DNA of 64,000 bases from Notospermus geniculatus (taxonomy: Eukaryota; Nemertea; Pilidiophora; Heteronemertea; Lineidae), in assembly GCA_002633025.1 (NCBI GenBank), contig NMRB01002319.1, forward strand, positions 1 to 64,000, read 5' to 3'. The stretch's first letter is position 1. Each line of letters begins with the position of its first letter. The notes beneath the pieces were generated by a model. That model saw nothing but the letters and a program-made list of their open reading frames with translations. It was not told the origin of the DNA and searched no databases. The position numbers were made by a program, and so were the translations under genes. Positions 21,850-33,100 of this stretch are shown here, piece by piece.

Positions 21850-21985
21850 CCAGGTGCCTCGGGCACTTGCCTCCCTTTTGGCCAACAAACCTAGTAAAAT
21901 TGACTGTGAAATTCTGAAATTTGGAGCAAATCATTGAAATTCACCGCAGATTTCAATGTTTCAAGCACAGGGCTGGAATCNTGGG
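21850..21985 (-). repeat. Dispersed GGGGGCGCACTGTGCTAG-type repeat, reversed partial copy
   Basis: TTGGCCAACAAACCTAGTAA, GAAATTTGGAGC-type core and TTTCAATGTTTCAAGCACAG read as the inverse of the 16537-16682 copy. An undetermined base lies at 21981. Confidence 0.45.
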
Positions 21986-22068
21986 ATACAACTGGGATCT
22001 GCTATTTAGTTCCATTGAGTAGTAGTCACTTACAGGACACCATGCCCCAGGAAGGAGTATTGTATTTG

Positions 22069-22347
22069 CAGTGTTCTCCACACCAGTTAAAGTAAGGGCG
22101 GCCCGCCCCTCTTAAAAATACCAACGGCAAAATCCGCCCCTCTTAAAAATTCGCCTGACCCTCTTAAAAATTCGTCCGCCCTAATATTTATGATTTAGAT
22201 GGCTCAATTATGCATCTCAGATGCTCAGATTTCGCTGGGGGAGGGCCCCCACACCCCCAGCCAGAAGGCGCCTTTGGCTCCTCACGCAGTGCCTTCGGTA
22301 CCAGGCCCACCGCCGCCCCCTTAGACCAAAACCCGTGGACAACACTG
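22069..22347. mobile_element. CAGTG-ended element, copy 3 (hAT-like)
   Basis: CAGTGTTCTCCACACC start and GTGGACAACACTG end; the 8-bp flanks TGTATTTG and TGAATATG are similar but not identical, compatible with an old 8-bp duplication. Confidence 0.6.
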
Positions 22348-22355
22348 TGAATATG

Positions 22356-22595
22356 TACAGTACAGGTCACAATTGACATCCCTATGGCTTCGCGTAAGTT
22401 ACTCGTAAGTTATGCGTAACTTACGGCTTTGGTTTCGCGTAACTCACTGCGTAACTCGCCTCGTAAATCATTGCGTACCTAGCGAAATTCGCATAACTCA
22501 CCTCGTAAGTTACGCTCGTGAGTTGTTGCGTAAGTTACGAGTGGCTTACGCGTAACTTACGCGAATTTAGGGATGTCAATTGTGACTGTACTGTA
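22356..22595. mobile_element. Foldback element rich in GTAAGTTAC/GTAACTTAC
   Basis: Ends TACAGTACAGGTCACAATTG and the inverse CAATTGTGACTGTACTGTA, then CATCCCT/AGGGATG. The interior is a series of GCGTAACT and GTAAGTTAC half-palindromes around CGTAA. Confidence 0.7.
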
Positions 22596-22748
22596 GGTAC
22601 CCTCTATATGTTTGTCAAATTTTAGCTCTATTGGACTTCAAATATGGCCGCCAGTCGTCCATCTTGAAAAATGTGCTTTGCCTCATATCATATGAACATA
22701 TACCACAAAGAAAGTTCTAACCTGGAATGATGTTTCCCTGAAACATAT

Positions 22749-22868
22749 TGGGTCATAATATGCATAAAAACTAGTGAATGCTTTTACTTGAATTTTGCAA
22801 TACAAATGCACTAGGCAATGCTGTACAAATCTGAAGTAAAAGCATTTGCTGGTCTTTATTCATATGAC
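22749..22868. mobile_element. Short foldback MITE 'GGTCATAT', copy 1
   Basis: GGGTCATAATATGCATAAAA start, TTTATTCATATGACCC end; AATGCTTTTACTT and AAGTAAAAGCATT pair. Same as 41951-42063. Confidence 0.7.
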
Positions 22869-23000
22869 CCATTGACTGGACACTTGTTCATTCTTCTGCT
22901 ATACATTCACCCAGGTGAGCACATGGTCCATTCACCATTTCATTGGTGTCCAATTGTACCTAGGGGTGATTCCTTGATATCTGAAGGCTAGTTATCATGA

Positions 23001-23462
23001 TTAAACTAGCAGCACACTGGCCGCCAAATCTGGCGTCCAGAAGGGTTCGACTGAACGCCTCTGGACGCCTCTCGACGCCAGAGTTGGCTGCCATTGGATC
23101 CTGGTGAGAGCACACCTGCCCAGACTTGCGTTCAGTAACATCTTTTCGGGCCACTTGAGGCTTCCACTTTGAAATCACGTGACATCAAGACGCAAGCTGA
23201 TTGGCCAAAGCCTCGCCGCCGACTCCAAGTCTGGCTGCCATCGGTAGCACACTTGGCTGCTTCGGGAGTTCACTGGCGTCCACAGGCGTCCAAAATCAAA
23301 CATGTTTGATATCTGGAGTTCAGTGGAGTTCAGTGGCATCCGCGGCGGCGTTCTCCAGATTCCATTCGTAGCACATTGGGGATTTTTCTGGCGTTCGGAC
23401 ATTGGCGTCGAAAAAACGCCTCTGGACGCCGAAGTTGGCGGCCAGTGTGCTGCATGCTTTAA
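23001..23462. mobile_element. TTAA-flanked foldback MITE, 462 bp
   Basis: TTAA 23001-23004 and 23459-23462; AGCAGCACACTGGCCGCCAA is mirrored by TTGGCGGCCAGTGTGCTGC. The interior is full of GGCGTCCA / CTGGACGCC repeats. Antisense frames here are by-products of this GC-rich foldback. Confidence 0.8.
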
Positions 23463-24948
23463 ACCAAGAATCACACCCATGGCCTCTTGGAGGTGAATCT
23501 GATGATCAACCACTGATCCACACTCCCCATCATACTTTATACAAAAGAATGTTTTCATGAAATATTTGACATTCCATTGCAAAAAAACTGATATTCGTTA
23601 CATCCTCAAAATCTCATACCCTGATGAGGTGACAGCGGTTCCACTGGTTTAACTTGGTTTCCATGGCGATTGGGTCCCCGATGATGGCATCAGCAACACG
23701 TAGTCGACTGCTATCTTATTGGTTTGTGCAGAACGTTTTCTACCGCTGTGCAGTCATGGCGGTGAACGCAGCGAGACATATGCGGTGATTTACTAGGTTT
23801 GCCGGTACGTCTTGTAAGCATTTGGCAATATTGACAACAATGGATTCCGTCTCGATTCTGAAGTAGACAGCCATCTTGTGCTTCTGTCGATTTTTTTCTC
23901 ACTGCATTGGAATCCACAGATTCTGCCCGAGAGGATACAGAGTGTCTTCAGACTTATAATATTTGGCTATCAGACGTTTCGTCTTGAATGTGTCTGTTTG
24001 GAACACGCAGTCAGTGCATGGGAGCTTGACGTCGCTCTACATGTATTTCTCAACAATCTGTGCTCACTGTTATTGGATTTACGAAGTCTACATCACGAAT
24101 GCATGCGGAAATTAACCAGCGACAGCTAGACACGCCATAGTAGATAATGCACAGGATGTTCACTCGGAGATACACATGTTACATCAGGTATATTCCGATT
24201 GTGTGCAGATAATGTATTGATTGTCATCAAATATTGAAGTGATTTGTTACAATCGAGAAGTCATCAACATCAAGTGAAACGCATCTGGGGTCTGATTCTG
24301 ATGTTAATGAAATTCAAGTCAAATTTGATCGGGATCTTCGTCAGAATATTCTGGATGTGGATCGATTCGTCAGTTACTTCAGCGAGATGCATAACATCAT
24401 AAATAGGATTGTACTCCTCTGTGACTTCAATTTTATTTGGTAGAATCAGGGTCGGATCTAGGGTTGACAGAAAGCTTGACAGAGGTGGTGAGCACCAAAA
24501 TTGCGAAGCCCAAACAGGGGGTCTTGACAATTTAAGTGCTTTTAGATGCATTTTCCTGGCATCTGAGAGCAAAATACTCGAATTTTTTTATGTGATTAAA
24601 TTTTCCTTGCTAAAAAAATCATTGCTCTGCCAAAAATAGGGGGTCGTATGCCCCCACCCCACCCCACCCTCTGGATCCGACCCTGAGAATGGGTGCAGAA
24701 TACCTGCATTCGGTTTGTGGCGATCCAGTATGCCTATAGAGATAGAATGAGATGATATTTCTGATTTCGTGTTGAGGATGATTTTAAAAGAAGTCAAAAT
24801 CAGTACAGACCTCTTTTAGCCATGACAGCAGTGGATTAGCTATGGTTCCTGTAAATGAATTTGTTTGCCGAATTTTATCAATGGTATAACCTTTGGGGTC
24901 AGTATTTTGGTTTTCTGACACACCTTCAGTGTCAGAGGGAATTGCCTG
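23463..24948. repeat. Intron stretch; degraded GGATC-ended repeat at about 24447-24685
   Basis: CAGGGTCGGATCTAGGGTTG at 24447 and GGATCCGACCCTGA at about 24673 are inverted ends of a dispersed repeat of about 240 bp. The remainder has no supported gene. Confidence 0.5.
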
Positions 24949-25216
24949 CACTCTCACTTGGGAATCATCAACATTCTCTCTTGGGAATCATCAAAACTTT
25001 CACTTGGGAATCATCAACACTCTCACTTGGGAATCACCAACACTCTCACTTGGGAATCATCAAAACTCTCACTTGGGAATTATCAACACTCTCACTTGGG
25101 AATCACCTACACTCTCACTTGGGAATCATCAACACTCTCACTTGGGAATCATCAACACTCTCACTTGGGAATCATCAACATTCTCACCTGGGAATCACCT
25201 ACACTCTCTCTTGAGG
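24949..25216. repeat. 23-bp minisatellite, about 11-12 copies
   Basis: Unit CACTCTCACTTGGGAATCAT + CAA with few substitutions. Because 23 is not a multiple of three and the unit has no stop, all three + frames stay open, giving spurious frames of 87-119 codons. Confidence 0.9.
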
Positions 25217-28200
25217 AATAGGCCTAGGTAATATTAACATGAAATTAAACATTGACTTCGAAGATGCCAGTGTGGCCAATGTGCAGTGCATCTGTAGACG
25301 TTACATTGGCTCTAGGGATGCCAGTGTGTCCAATGTGCAAAATGTGCAATGCTTCCACGGACATTACACAGACAACATAAATATTAACTCAGATGACTCA
25401 AAAAATCTAATTATCTGTTACAACGACCAGTGGATCAATGTTCATGCACTTAAATCAATGCAGTATTGGTTAGAGTTTGTATGACTTGCTGTATTGAGTA
25501 CATGCCAGTATATCACACAACAGGTCCTGTGTTTGTGCAAACAGCAAAACCCCAACACTGTCCCACCGGGCAGGGGTCACACATCCGATTTGAGAAAATC
25601 ATGCAGAATGACCCAGGGGTAGTTCATGTCACAGGGCTTAACTTTATGTTAGATGCAATAGAGGTGTGAAGACTACATACCTGCGAATGATTCACGATTA
25701 GAGTAACATCGGGGAAATCAGGCCTGGGACATTTCCAACCCCTGGTCATGATTTTGGTCTTCGAAAGACTAACATATCAATTATTTGATTGAAATAACAT
25801 CAGTTTCAAGGAATCAAAAAATTGATATTATAGTTTCCATCAAAAAAATTCATACATTAAGTCTTCAGCATGTTCAGCGGCCAAAATCATGGCCAGTGTA
25901 CCATAAGGGACATACTCCGCGTGAGCTACTGCAAAATCCTGTCCACAGTCAGAGGTACTTCACTGCGGACAGCGAATATAGACAGTGGAGGAGTAGGCCT
26001 ACTGTGTATATTTATAGATCGCAGTCAGGGCTGGCCTAATACATTAGTTTCGCAGTAGCTCACACGGAGTGTGTCCCTATGCAGAATGGTTGGGGCCAGA
26101 TACATCCCCTCCATGACCCTTCTTGTAGGGAAAAGGCTAAGGCTTGTAGGCTAGCCTATTACCAGTGTGGTATATTGTGGACAGTATATGTAAGGACATC
26201 GGGCTATTGATTAACCACTGAGTCAATTTACTATTGAATATTGGTTCAATAGGTCAATAAATGGTTGTTTGCTAAACAGTGTTATCTGCTGAAGCAGACA
26301 CTCCCATTGCAGTACTGATGGCCGATGGGCCACGAAATACTGATCGCAATTTATATATGCCGGTACGTCACTTGTTAATTTAGAGGGAAATTCCCATCAG
26401 GAAATAATTTAGGTTCCTTGCCAGTTGCTGAATTTTAATCCCCTTCTACCTAAAAATTGTAGTCGGCTTGTTGGGCATTAAGCATGTTAAGGGGGTTCAA
26501 AGGCAACAACCTACAGTTTAGTGGAATAACAAAATAATTTTTAAAAACATTTTGTGTCCATTTGGCTTGTAGACATACCGTAGAATCACCTTTCTCCGGT
26601 CACTTCATTATCAACTTCAAAGTTCAATGGGAAACGCCTCCATCATGATTATGCATGAACGTAGCCCCGGATTACTAACCGCACAATGGTTTATTTTGCA
26701 TCGGCGTTTCGCGTTGACCATTGGATGGTGAATCTCCTGTTCTATGCCTATGTCATTGAAATCGACACCGCGCAGTCATCGTCACAATGGCATGACTTCA
26801 ACTGGGACTGCATGGTGAACGTGGCGAACTGTCATTGGCAGCTCACGAAAAGGGGCATGAACAGCCAATGAATTATTATAGGCCTTGCATATCTGACAGT
26901 GACCGGAGAAAGGTGATTCTACGATATATGGGTGGGTGCATTGATGCAACCTCTGATGCACTCTGACAGTACGCTGTGGTGTCTTGTACCTTGTACCTTT
27001 GCAAGGGCAAGTAAAAAACCCATCCAAGTGAGGAACATGAGTAGCTTGAGATGGCCTCTTTCGTACTTGCCAGGGCTAATAATACTTTGGCTTCGACCCT
27101 GATAGAAAATCAAATACAAAAAGAAAAACTCTGACAAAACGTGCCCAACCCAAGGCCATACCAGAAAAAAATCCCAGCTCATAGCACGAGTTACAAAGAA
27201 TTTCTATTTACAGACACTTGACGTGAACTTTAATACAAATTGAGAATGTACTTGAATTAATTCACAACAACAATTTGAAATTATTTTGATATGGAACACG
27301 CAGTTTGACAAGGTGAATTCTTTGTCCAAGCAATTTTGGTCATAAATTTTCAAGTGGCGGCTCGGCAGTCACGTTCTTCCTGTAGGTTAATAGAGTCCAA
27401 TCTGGAAGTATTCTCATCGGTTTTATTCCACCTGTTTGAATCTTTGGTGAAGCATATATGTAGGCCTATTAATTATTGTGTCTGCCAGGTCAGTCATGAT
27501 ATTAACATAAACCCATTCAGTGCCAAGGCATTCACATTCAGAACTATTTTTTGGCATGGCGGTTTGTGTTGATAAGCTTATCAATCAAGATAGGAAAGTT
27601 ATGTTATTAACATAGGTTCACTTTTTAATATGTGCAAATTTTCTCTATAATGCATAGAGACGGCTGGAAAATAATGAAAGATCAAAAAGTCCAAAATCAA
27701 AACATGACCTTGAACACTATAGGGCATAAAATGAACGAGAAATAAGAAAAAAAATGGAAGAAAAAGAAAGGAAGACTGATCTAAAATCTTGAACTATGTC
27801 AGATTTGTTCTGGTGGGGGGATTCGAATCAAAATGTTTTTTCCTCGCTTATCAATTTTATATCAGGATTTCGCCAATTTTGAAAACACATATGACAACCT
27901 TCCTGAGAACTGTGCAGTACAATTATAAGTGTCATTCAATGAATAACACAGATATAGGAAGAACAGTTTAGATTAAATAAAAACCTACCCATTACAGAAT
28001 GTATATCGATATAAACAGGATTTTAATCAAAAAGCTGAAGAAAGTTTCAAAAAAATATTGACAAAATTGAATTGCTGTTTGTAGCAACAATAGTGGCTAA
28101 TTGGACAGATCTTCCAGAAGTATTGTTTGGTCAACTCTTCTACCTTAAACCTTAGCTTGACCAAAAATAGACAAATATCTATTTTTGGCTTGACCCATTT

Positions 28201-29253
28201 ACGATATGATGAGGTCTGTTAAACTTTTGAGCAGTCACGACTGATGTCAGGCTGTAATTTGTTAGTCCTTTTAGAAGATAGCATGAGCCTATTACATGCA
28301 TATAGGCCTTTGTGATCAGCATTATTGCATGTATATATATAAAGCACAGGAGACGAGATCTTGACAGATCGCGAGTTTCCTATATTTGGGTGAGATGCAG
28401 AAAAAGCAAGCAGCTCCACTCTACATTCTGGCAATGTACACATACCTTTTGGATATTTACATGTAATTGCGTTCCTGTTGTTTATCCAATGTGAATCATC
28501 AAAGGCCAATATCTTTATTGATTGAGCTCTTCAGGATATGATGATATTTGGTGATAAAGCCAGTACTCAAGTATACTTCGAACAAATTAAATTCAGCAAT
28601 ACGGTGGAGTCGTTCATGGAATGAATGCCGTATAATCTCCAGATTTTTTTGTGGTGCTTTATAAAAGCAATCTTTTGATGGAGTTCTGTACTTTCCTCAG
28701 AACATAGGGCAGCAACTTGTTGCAGAGCATGAATCTTTCCTTACTCCTGGAGCATTCACTTGGGTGAATAATATTGTAGGACACTAAAGGATAAATTCCC
28801 AGTGCATCCAGTTTCTACACCCCCAAAGAATAATTCAGTCTGAGCAACTAATGCATAATTTGCAAAAGGATGGTGCATAATGGAGCATACATCAATGCCT
28901 GTTTTGTTAAATGAAGAGCCGTCTGAAAAATCAATGCTGAGATCTTTGAGCAGAATTGTGTTGCCTGTGCAAAAATATCACTGAAATAGCATAGCCATTT
29001 GGTTTTGGAGAAATAACCCACAACAGAATGCAACATTGGCTGTGAGTTGCATCTTTCCAAATGCTGCAGTGATTTTGTGAAAATAATAGGCACATTGTGT
29101 GGACTTGGAGATTCCAGTTAATAGTTGCGAGAAAAGAAATGACATTCCCTGGCGACAGTTGCCTATGCAGTACCTATTCTTTAGGGCTATACCAATGACA
29201 AGCAATGGCGAATTGCCTTAGTTAATTGCTCAACATCTGTGGAAGCCTCAACA
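25217..29253. other. Intron stretch; SINE-like copy 2 at 26978-27125; no gene seen
   Basis: The 26978-27125 segment repeats CTTGTACCTTGTACCTTTGC, GAGGAACATGAGTAGCTTGA and the CAAATACAAA tail of 1590-1735. A short inverted pair at about 25900 and 26055 (AGTAGCTCACACGGAG type) is also present. No coding signal found. Confidence 0.45.
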
Positions 29254-29697
29254 ACAAAGAAACTCTACTGTAAAAAGCAAAGAAACTCTACTGTAAAAAG
29301 CAAAGGAACTCTACTGTAAAAAGCAAAGAAACTCTACTGTAGCAAAGAAACAACTCTGAAAAGCAAAGAAACTCTAATGTAAAAAGCAAAGAAACTCTAC
29401 AGTAAAAAGCAAAGAAGCTACTCTGAAAAATAAAGAAACTCTACTGTAAAAAGCAAAGAAACTCTACTGTAGCAAAGAAACAACTCTGAAAAGCAAAGAA
29501 ACTCTACTGTAAAAAGCAAAGAAACTCTACTGTAAAAAGCAAAGAAGCTACTCTGAAAAATAAAGAAACTCTACTGTAAAAAGCAAAGAAACTCTTCTCT
29601 AAAAAGCAAGGAAACTCCACTTTAAAAAGCAAAGAAACTCCACTCTAAAAAGCAAAGAAACTCTACTCTAAACAAAGCAACGAAATTCTACTCTAAA
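29254..29697. repeat. 23-bp minisatellite upstream of exon B, about 19 copies
   Basis: Unit AAAGAAACTCTACTGTAAAA + AGC, with higher-order variants (CAAAGAAACAACTCTGAAAAG). It ends about 480 bp before the exon B ATG, so may lie in or near its promoter. Confidence 0.85.
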
Positions 29698-30174
29698 AAT
29701 ATATCTATTTGACCTCAACACTACTTGACACGAAGAATTTGAAATTGGCCAATAATCGCAGCCAAATTTGATCGGGTTTGCCCACTTTACTTGTACATGT
29801 ATCAGTATACAAAATTAGGACACAATGCTTTTTAGCTCTATGTCATCTGATCAATCTGTAATTATCAATGAGGAACATATGAGTTTATTGTGTCATCTAA
29901 CTAACCTGATATTCTGAACATTCCTCACATCATTTCTGATAACTGTGACAAGAAATATGCTTAGACAAGGAAGCACAGTTCAGGATCTTGGATGCCATTT
30001 CTACGTTATTGTCGATCTTCTTGTGTTGGGACTTTTTCATGCTCAGCGTGAACACTTAAGGACCTTCAAATTTGTCAGCTATACATAAACGTACTTTGGA
30101 CTGGACAAAGCTTTAAGTATTAAGCGATTTTCAACAAAACAATCGTGAATAACTAGGCCTATTTGTGTAGTGTC
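29698..30174 (+). promoter_or_regulatory. Presumed promoter/leader region of exon B
   Basis: Stretch between the minisatellite and ATG 30175. No TATA box could be assigned; an in-frame stop lies at 30154. Assignment is by position only. Confidence 0.35.
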
Positions 30175-33100
30175 ATGGCTTCCAAAGGTTATACCATTGC
30201 AAGTAAGGGAAATCTTAAGGCTAGTTCGGACAATGCAGGAATTAGTTCTAAAAGTGTACCAGAGCGGTCATGTTATTCCACTGCTGTCACCCGTAATGGA
30301 TTGACTGACAAGCCTGCTAAGCTTGGCTTTAAATCTACAGGGGTCCATAAAACGGTGAGAGAAGGACTACAAGATTCAATCGGACTGAACTCAAATTCTA
30401 GTGGAGAAGGGTCAGACATTTACTACCAGAGTACGAGTCAGAGGACCGGGACTAAAGCTGGTGATTTAAAGAAAGGTGTACCTGGTTCTAAAATAGGTGT
30501 TTCTGGGAGGAATGCCACTTATAATTTGGTGAAAGGTAACACTTCTCAGTCTGGCTCGGTGGCATCAGCTTCCAGTGGCCCGTGTCAAGCTGATTCTCAA
30601 AACTGTGTATCCAAAGAGCGTTCTCGTACATCTAGAACAGAGTCGCCAAGTTTTCGTCACATATCAGCTGGAAAAGGCACTACTGAAGGAGAAGTAACGT
30701 GTCAGTCCGTGCTGCAAAGGACGGACCAAAATTCTTCAGTCCCAGTCCAGGCGCTAATCTTGCATTGGACAAAAACACACGAGGGGGAGTGCAGTCCGAG
30801 AAGTCCAGAATTTAGGCAAAGGAAAGTGCTGACTAATCCAGCTAGGACTAGTAGCAACGTAAGAAGGGCTGAACAGTTGGAGAGGGACAAGGGTGTCAAA
30901 TCACCTAACAGGTTTGTAAGGGATTTCACTCCTGGAAAATCAGGCTCCAATGTTTCAAAACCAGAGGAGAATAAAACTGTGATTCCATCTCAGAGGAGGC
31001 GACGGACATTACCAGATTTACCGCCTCATCCGAGTCGAACTAGCAAACTACTTGCTGGTGTCTCAAAAATCACTGAAGCTGAATTAGTTTTGCTGAGACA
31101 GCAACTTTCAGAAGGTGTTAACAGCGGTGAAACGGATTCACCTGTTGGTAAAAGAAACAATGCTGAAAATCCATCGTTAGTAGATAAACGTTTGGTATCT
31201 GGAAACGGCGGAGGTAACAGTGTTCGCTCGAAAGGTGAAAAGACTAGTTCATTAATCAAGCCTAGCGAAGAGGAACTCCCCGGTAACCTATCCACTGGGA
31301 ATAATTTTAAACGTTTACCTGCTAGTGCTAATGATAGTGGGTCAAATTTGAATACTGAAACGCCAGTCTTGGATGAGTTTCAAACTTCATTGTACGATAG
31401 TGGTAGCGTGACGCAAAAGACTTTTTCTGGTGCTGTAACTACAGATAACAGGGAATATAAATCTCGCCGTACTGATGAAAGTGAAACTCAACCTGACGTA
31501 AAACATGGAAAAATTCTTTGGGCTAATTTAGATGCTGATGGTAAAGTTGAATCATTGAAGTGTGAGAACCGTTGGGGGGTCGTTAAACCAGAAAGAAGAG
31601 CACTTTCTGTGGTTTCCAAGCCACAGGATTCAGTGAACTTTACACATGAAATACCTGTAGAAGCTGTAGGATTGAACCAAAGTAGCACTCATGCCAAGGA
31701 TACAAGACATGCCAAGAAGCCTGATTTTTTAAGGGGACTAGGTGAAAAAGCTGAAATTACAGGTAGGGGTCCTAGATTTGGTAAAGAAGGTGACAGTCCA
31801 ATCGGGGGACACACTCAAGGTGCTGGACCACAGTTTCCCAAGCAAAAATCTGGAACTTATGACAGGGACTCTGATTCTACTCTACAGGACCCAAAATCTG
31901 AGAAGGTTAAAAAGTTAATCAAGTTTGTGCCTCAGTCAGATGATGATTCAGAGTCAACTATTCCTAGTCATGATGTACTTACTCTATCAAAGAGAAGGAT
32001 TGGTTTGATTGAGAATTTCACGTTTGATTCTGAGTATGAATCTAGTCTGAATTTGACAGCTGAGAAGAAAATACTTCGTGTAACTTCTGCGACGAGACAT
32101 CCTAGTTATACTTTTAATGAGCAACAGCCTCAAGGGACCAGTACAGGAGGAATAACTGATCCATTAACAGGATTTGAAACTGAGAAATCTGTGGACAGGA
32201 GTGAGTTGCACACAAAAAGCTGTGAAAATGATTCAGATCCTTCTTCGAGGCAGGTAAAATCTGATCAAAAGTCACAAATTCCTGAACGCTGTTCGACGGA
32301 CGCCTCAACAAGAACTGATTCAAAGGGTACAAATGTAGAGGTATTGGGTACTTTGAAAGGAATTGTTGAAAGTAGTGTAGCAGATGAGGCAGGGGTTGAA
32401 ATACAACCAACTTCAAATCTTGTCCCACGTTTGAAAAGGATACATGTAGGTGTCAGTGAGGATTCCGTTGGAACGAATAAACCTGAGGTTTCGTGGCAGG
32501 GGAGAAAAACCGTTGTGCCGTATTATGAAAAACAGGTGCATTTTATTAACCCAGACCAACTTCATGAATACCCCAGATTGGAGTCCTCTGTATCGGATAC
32601 AGAATCTGTGTCAGTTGAACCCTTAGAAAGTGTTTCAAGTGCGCAGCTGTTAAAGACAGAACTACCTGCTGGAAAAGTTGATTCTGACGGCTGGATTGTT
32701 GTTGGGGAACAGGATGTTGTAAGGACAAACAGTCAAGAACTTCCGTCAGATAATTTTAAACCAGTTGTGGTCGCGAAGTCAGAGCTTTTGCCTGCATCAG
32801 ATAGTTCTGCTTCAAAATCAGACAAATCGCATAAGGAAAGTTTGGGTTCTTCAGAAATTACTGGAGTTACTGAAGGAAACATAGAGGAACACCCCGATAG
32901 TGTTGATAGCAGGCCTATTCTATCAGTGGAAAAAGTAGGAGATATTCGCAGTTGTTTTCCAAGGGTATCACGTGACAGGTTGCCAACTGCTAAACAATTT
33001 CAGTATGAAAATACATCTGACAGACCTTTGAGCTGTAGTCAAGACAACAGAAATTTCCCATCAGGTAACAAAAACAAGACTAAAGCAAAAGAAGGCCAAG

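Noticed and set aside
23175-23582. 135-codon minus-strand frame
   Set aside because: Lies largely in the TTAA foldback 23001-23462, whose GC-rich GGCGTCCA repeats keep both strands open.
24855-25231. Three overlapping + strand frames of 87-119 codons
   Set aside because: They are readings of a 23-bp minisatellite with no stops.
29254-29697. CRISPR array
   Set aside because: Direct repeats are contiguous 23-bp units without spacers, in an animal genome.
30157-30175. Exon B as an internal exon entered at ACTAG|GCC (30156/30157)
   Set aside because: Phase 0 would fit but there is no pyrimidine tract. The better-looking TGTAG at 30170 is in the wrong phase for A. An own ATG start is more economical.
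30163-30177. Upstream TTG as start of exon B
   Set aside because: TTG is not a usual animal start; the ATG at 30175 is in good context four codons later.
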